Source: Globodera rostochiensis
Lineage: Eukaryota > Nematoda > Chromadorea > Rhabditida > Heteroderidae
Length of the DNA stretch: 64,000 bases
Reading direction: 5' to 3'
NCBI GenBank assembly: GCA_018350325.1
Contig: JAEVLN010000006.1
Span: forward strand, 3,710,056 to 3,774,055
Shown: positions 63,333 through 64,000 of the stretch, in pieces
How positions within the stretch are numbered: the stretch's first letter is position 1
How the letters are laid out: every line of letters starts with the position of its first letter
The notes under the pieces: model-generated
The model's database searches: none
Told to the model about the DNA's origin: nothing
Seen by the model: the letters and a program-made list of their open reading frames with translations, nothing else
Translations under genes and position numbers: made by a program

Positions 63333-64000
63333 AATTTAATTTTTATTTAATGTTTTTTTGTCTTAATTTTTGAATATAAAGAAAAAATTAAAAAATCTAA
63401 AAAATGTAAATATTTATTTAAGAAAACTGATAGTTTTATTCAATGATTATTGTTTATGTATTTATATTTTCAATTATTATGCTATCCAAAGCTTATTGAT
63501 TTTTATTCAATGAATAAATGCATTTTTCTGACGTCAGGCCCCTGTCATAAAATAATAAATTTTTACGCATCCGTTGTTTTTTTTTGATTGCTTATGATTG
63601 AGACGATTTGCCTGTATAATTTCTTTGATTTTTCAACCATGTTCTTCTGTCCAGTGGCTGAGTGGTGAAACTCTTAGACTGATTTATTTAGTCTAGGTTC
63701 TAGCCCCCTTCAGCGGTAGTCATTTCATTTTTTTAGTACTATTACAACTTTTAAAAATTCTTACATAAAAAATCAAATTCTAAACCGTTACATAATAATT
63801 AGTTCATTTTTAGAACGTTCAATTACCTAAAAATTGACTATTTGCACCGCCAAATCCCCACCCCCTATCTTAAAAATATTTTAGAAAACTAATGCGCAAA
63901 AAAGCAGAAAAAATTTCTCTCATCGATCGCGCTTTGTTAGATTTTAATCATGAAAGTGTTAGAAAGAGATTTAAAAATTTAATTCATCGACAAAATCATA
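63333..64000. other. right-edge stretch with truncated element
   Basis: 63333-63600 is promoter-side DNA. From 63650 to the window end lies a segment matching the inverse of 21600-21862 inside the MITE of RING copy A, including the tRNA-like module, so a related element crosses the window border. Confidence 0.6.
63650..63710 (+). repeat. tRNA-derived (SINE-like) segment
   Basis: CCAGTGGCTGAGTGGTGAAA (A-box like) and GTCTAGGTTCTAGCCCC (B-box like) sit at tRNA distance. Same module as 21791-21862 (minus). Confidence 0.55.

Overview
The window is eukaryotic nuclear DNA that most likely comes from a plant-parasitic nematode of the cyst/reniform group (Heterodera, Globodera, Rotylenchulus). It is very AT-rich. 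Genes are built from short exons separated by AT-rich introns, many only 45-60 bp, with GT...TTTTAG/TTTCAG borders. Two chemoreceptors fit the nematode-specific serpentine class T, and one small heat-shock protein fits the nematode HSP-12 type. A complete GH53 arabinogalactan endo-1,4-beta-galactosidase lies between nematode genes. GH53 genes in animals are, as far as I know, characteristic of these nematodes and thought to be bacterial in origin. The genus is an inference. I rebuilt exon-intron models by hand, requiring splice signals and matching phases at each junction; no transcript or database was consulted.

Layout. 0-14 kb: left-edge secreted Gln-rich protein (-), LIM protein A (-), secreted helical protein (3185-4995, +), HSP-12-like (-) with a heat-shock promoter, LIM B (-), secreted RING-H2 protein with a repeat-filled zinc loop (8661-9543, +), LIM C (-), and a protein with signal peptide, basic stretch and C-terminal membrane segments (12304-13957, +). 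15-19 kb: srt receptor 1 (+). 19-28 kb: an ShK-type gene, its broken duplicate, and three tandem 8-exon genes (-) that each encode signal peptide, helical luminal domain, basic stretch, membrane segment and RING-H2. 30-37 kb: an ER short-chain dehydrogenase (+), a convergent flavin monooxygenase (-), and a Cys-rich gene with no visible start (-). 38-40 kb: a full paralogue of the left-edge gene, head-to-head with the second secreted RING-H2 gene. 41-44 kb: GH53 (-). 47-49 kb: an LRR-capped secreted protein (+). 50-51 and 59-60 kb: two small secreted peptide genes in a segmental duplication. 54-58 kb: srt receptor 2 (+). 62-63 kb: another secreted/basic/two-membrane-segment gene (-).

The region looks like an accessory, host-interaction-type locus. 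Several lineage-specific secreted families are present as local duplicates. Two families carry a RING-H2 domain split by introns at identical positions and phases, including a 32-nt exon that carries the His-His-Cys ligands. Either they share a RING ancestor or the exons were shuffled. Intervening DNA is full of short non-autonomous elements with CAGGG/TAGAG-type termini. At least six have 8-bp target-site duplications (hAT-like), and two of those six have one mismatch between the duplicated copies. One element entered a duplicated gene after the duplication.
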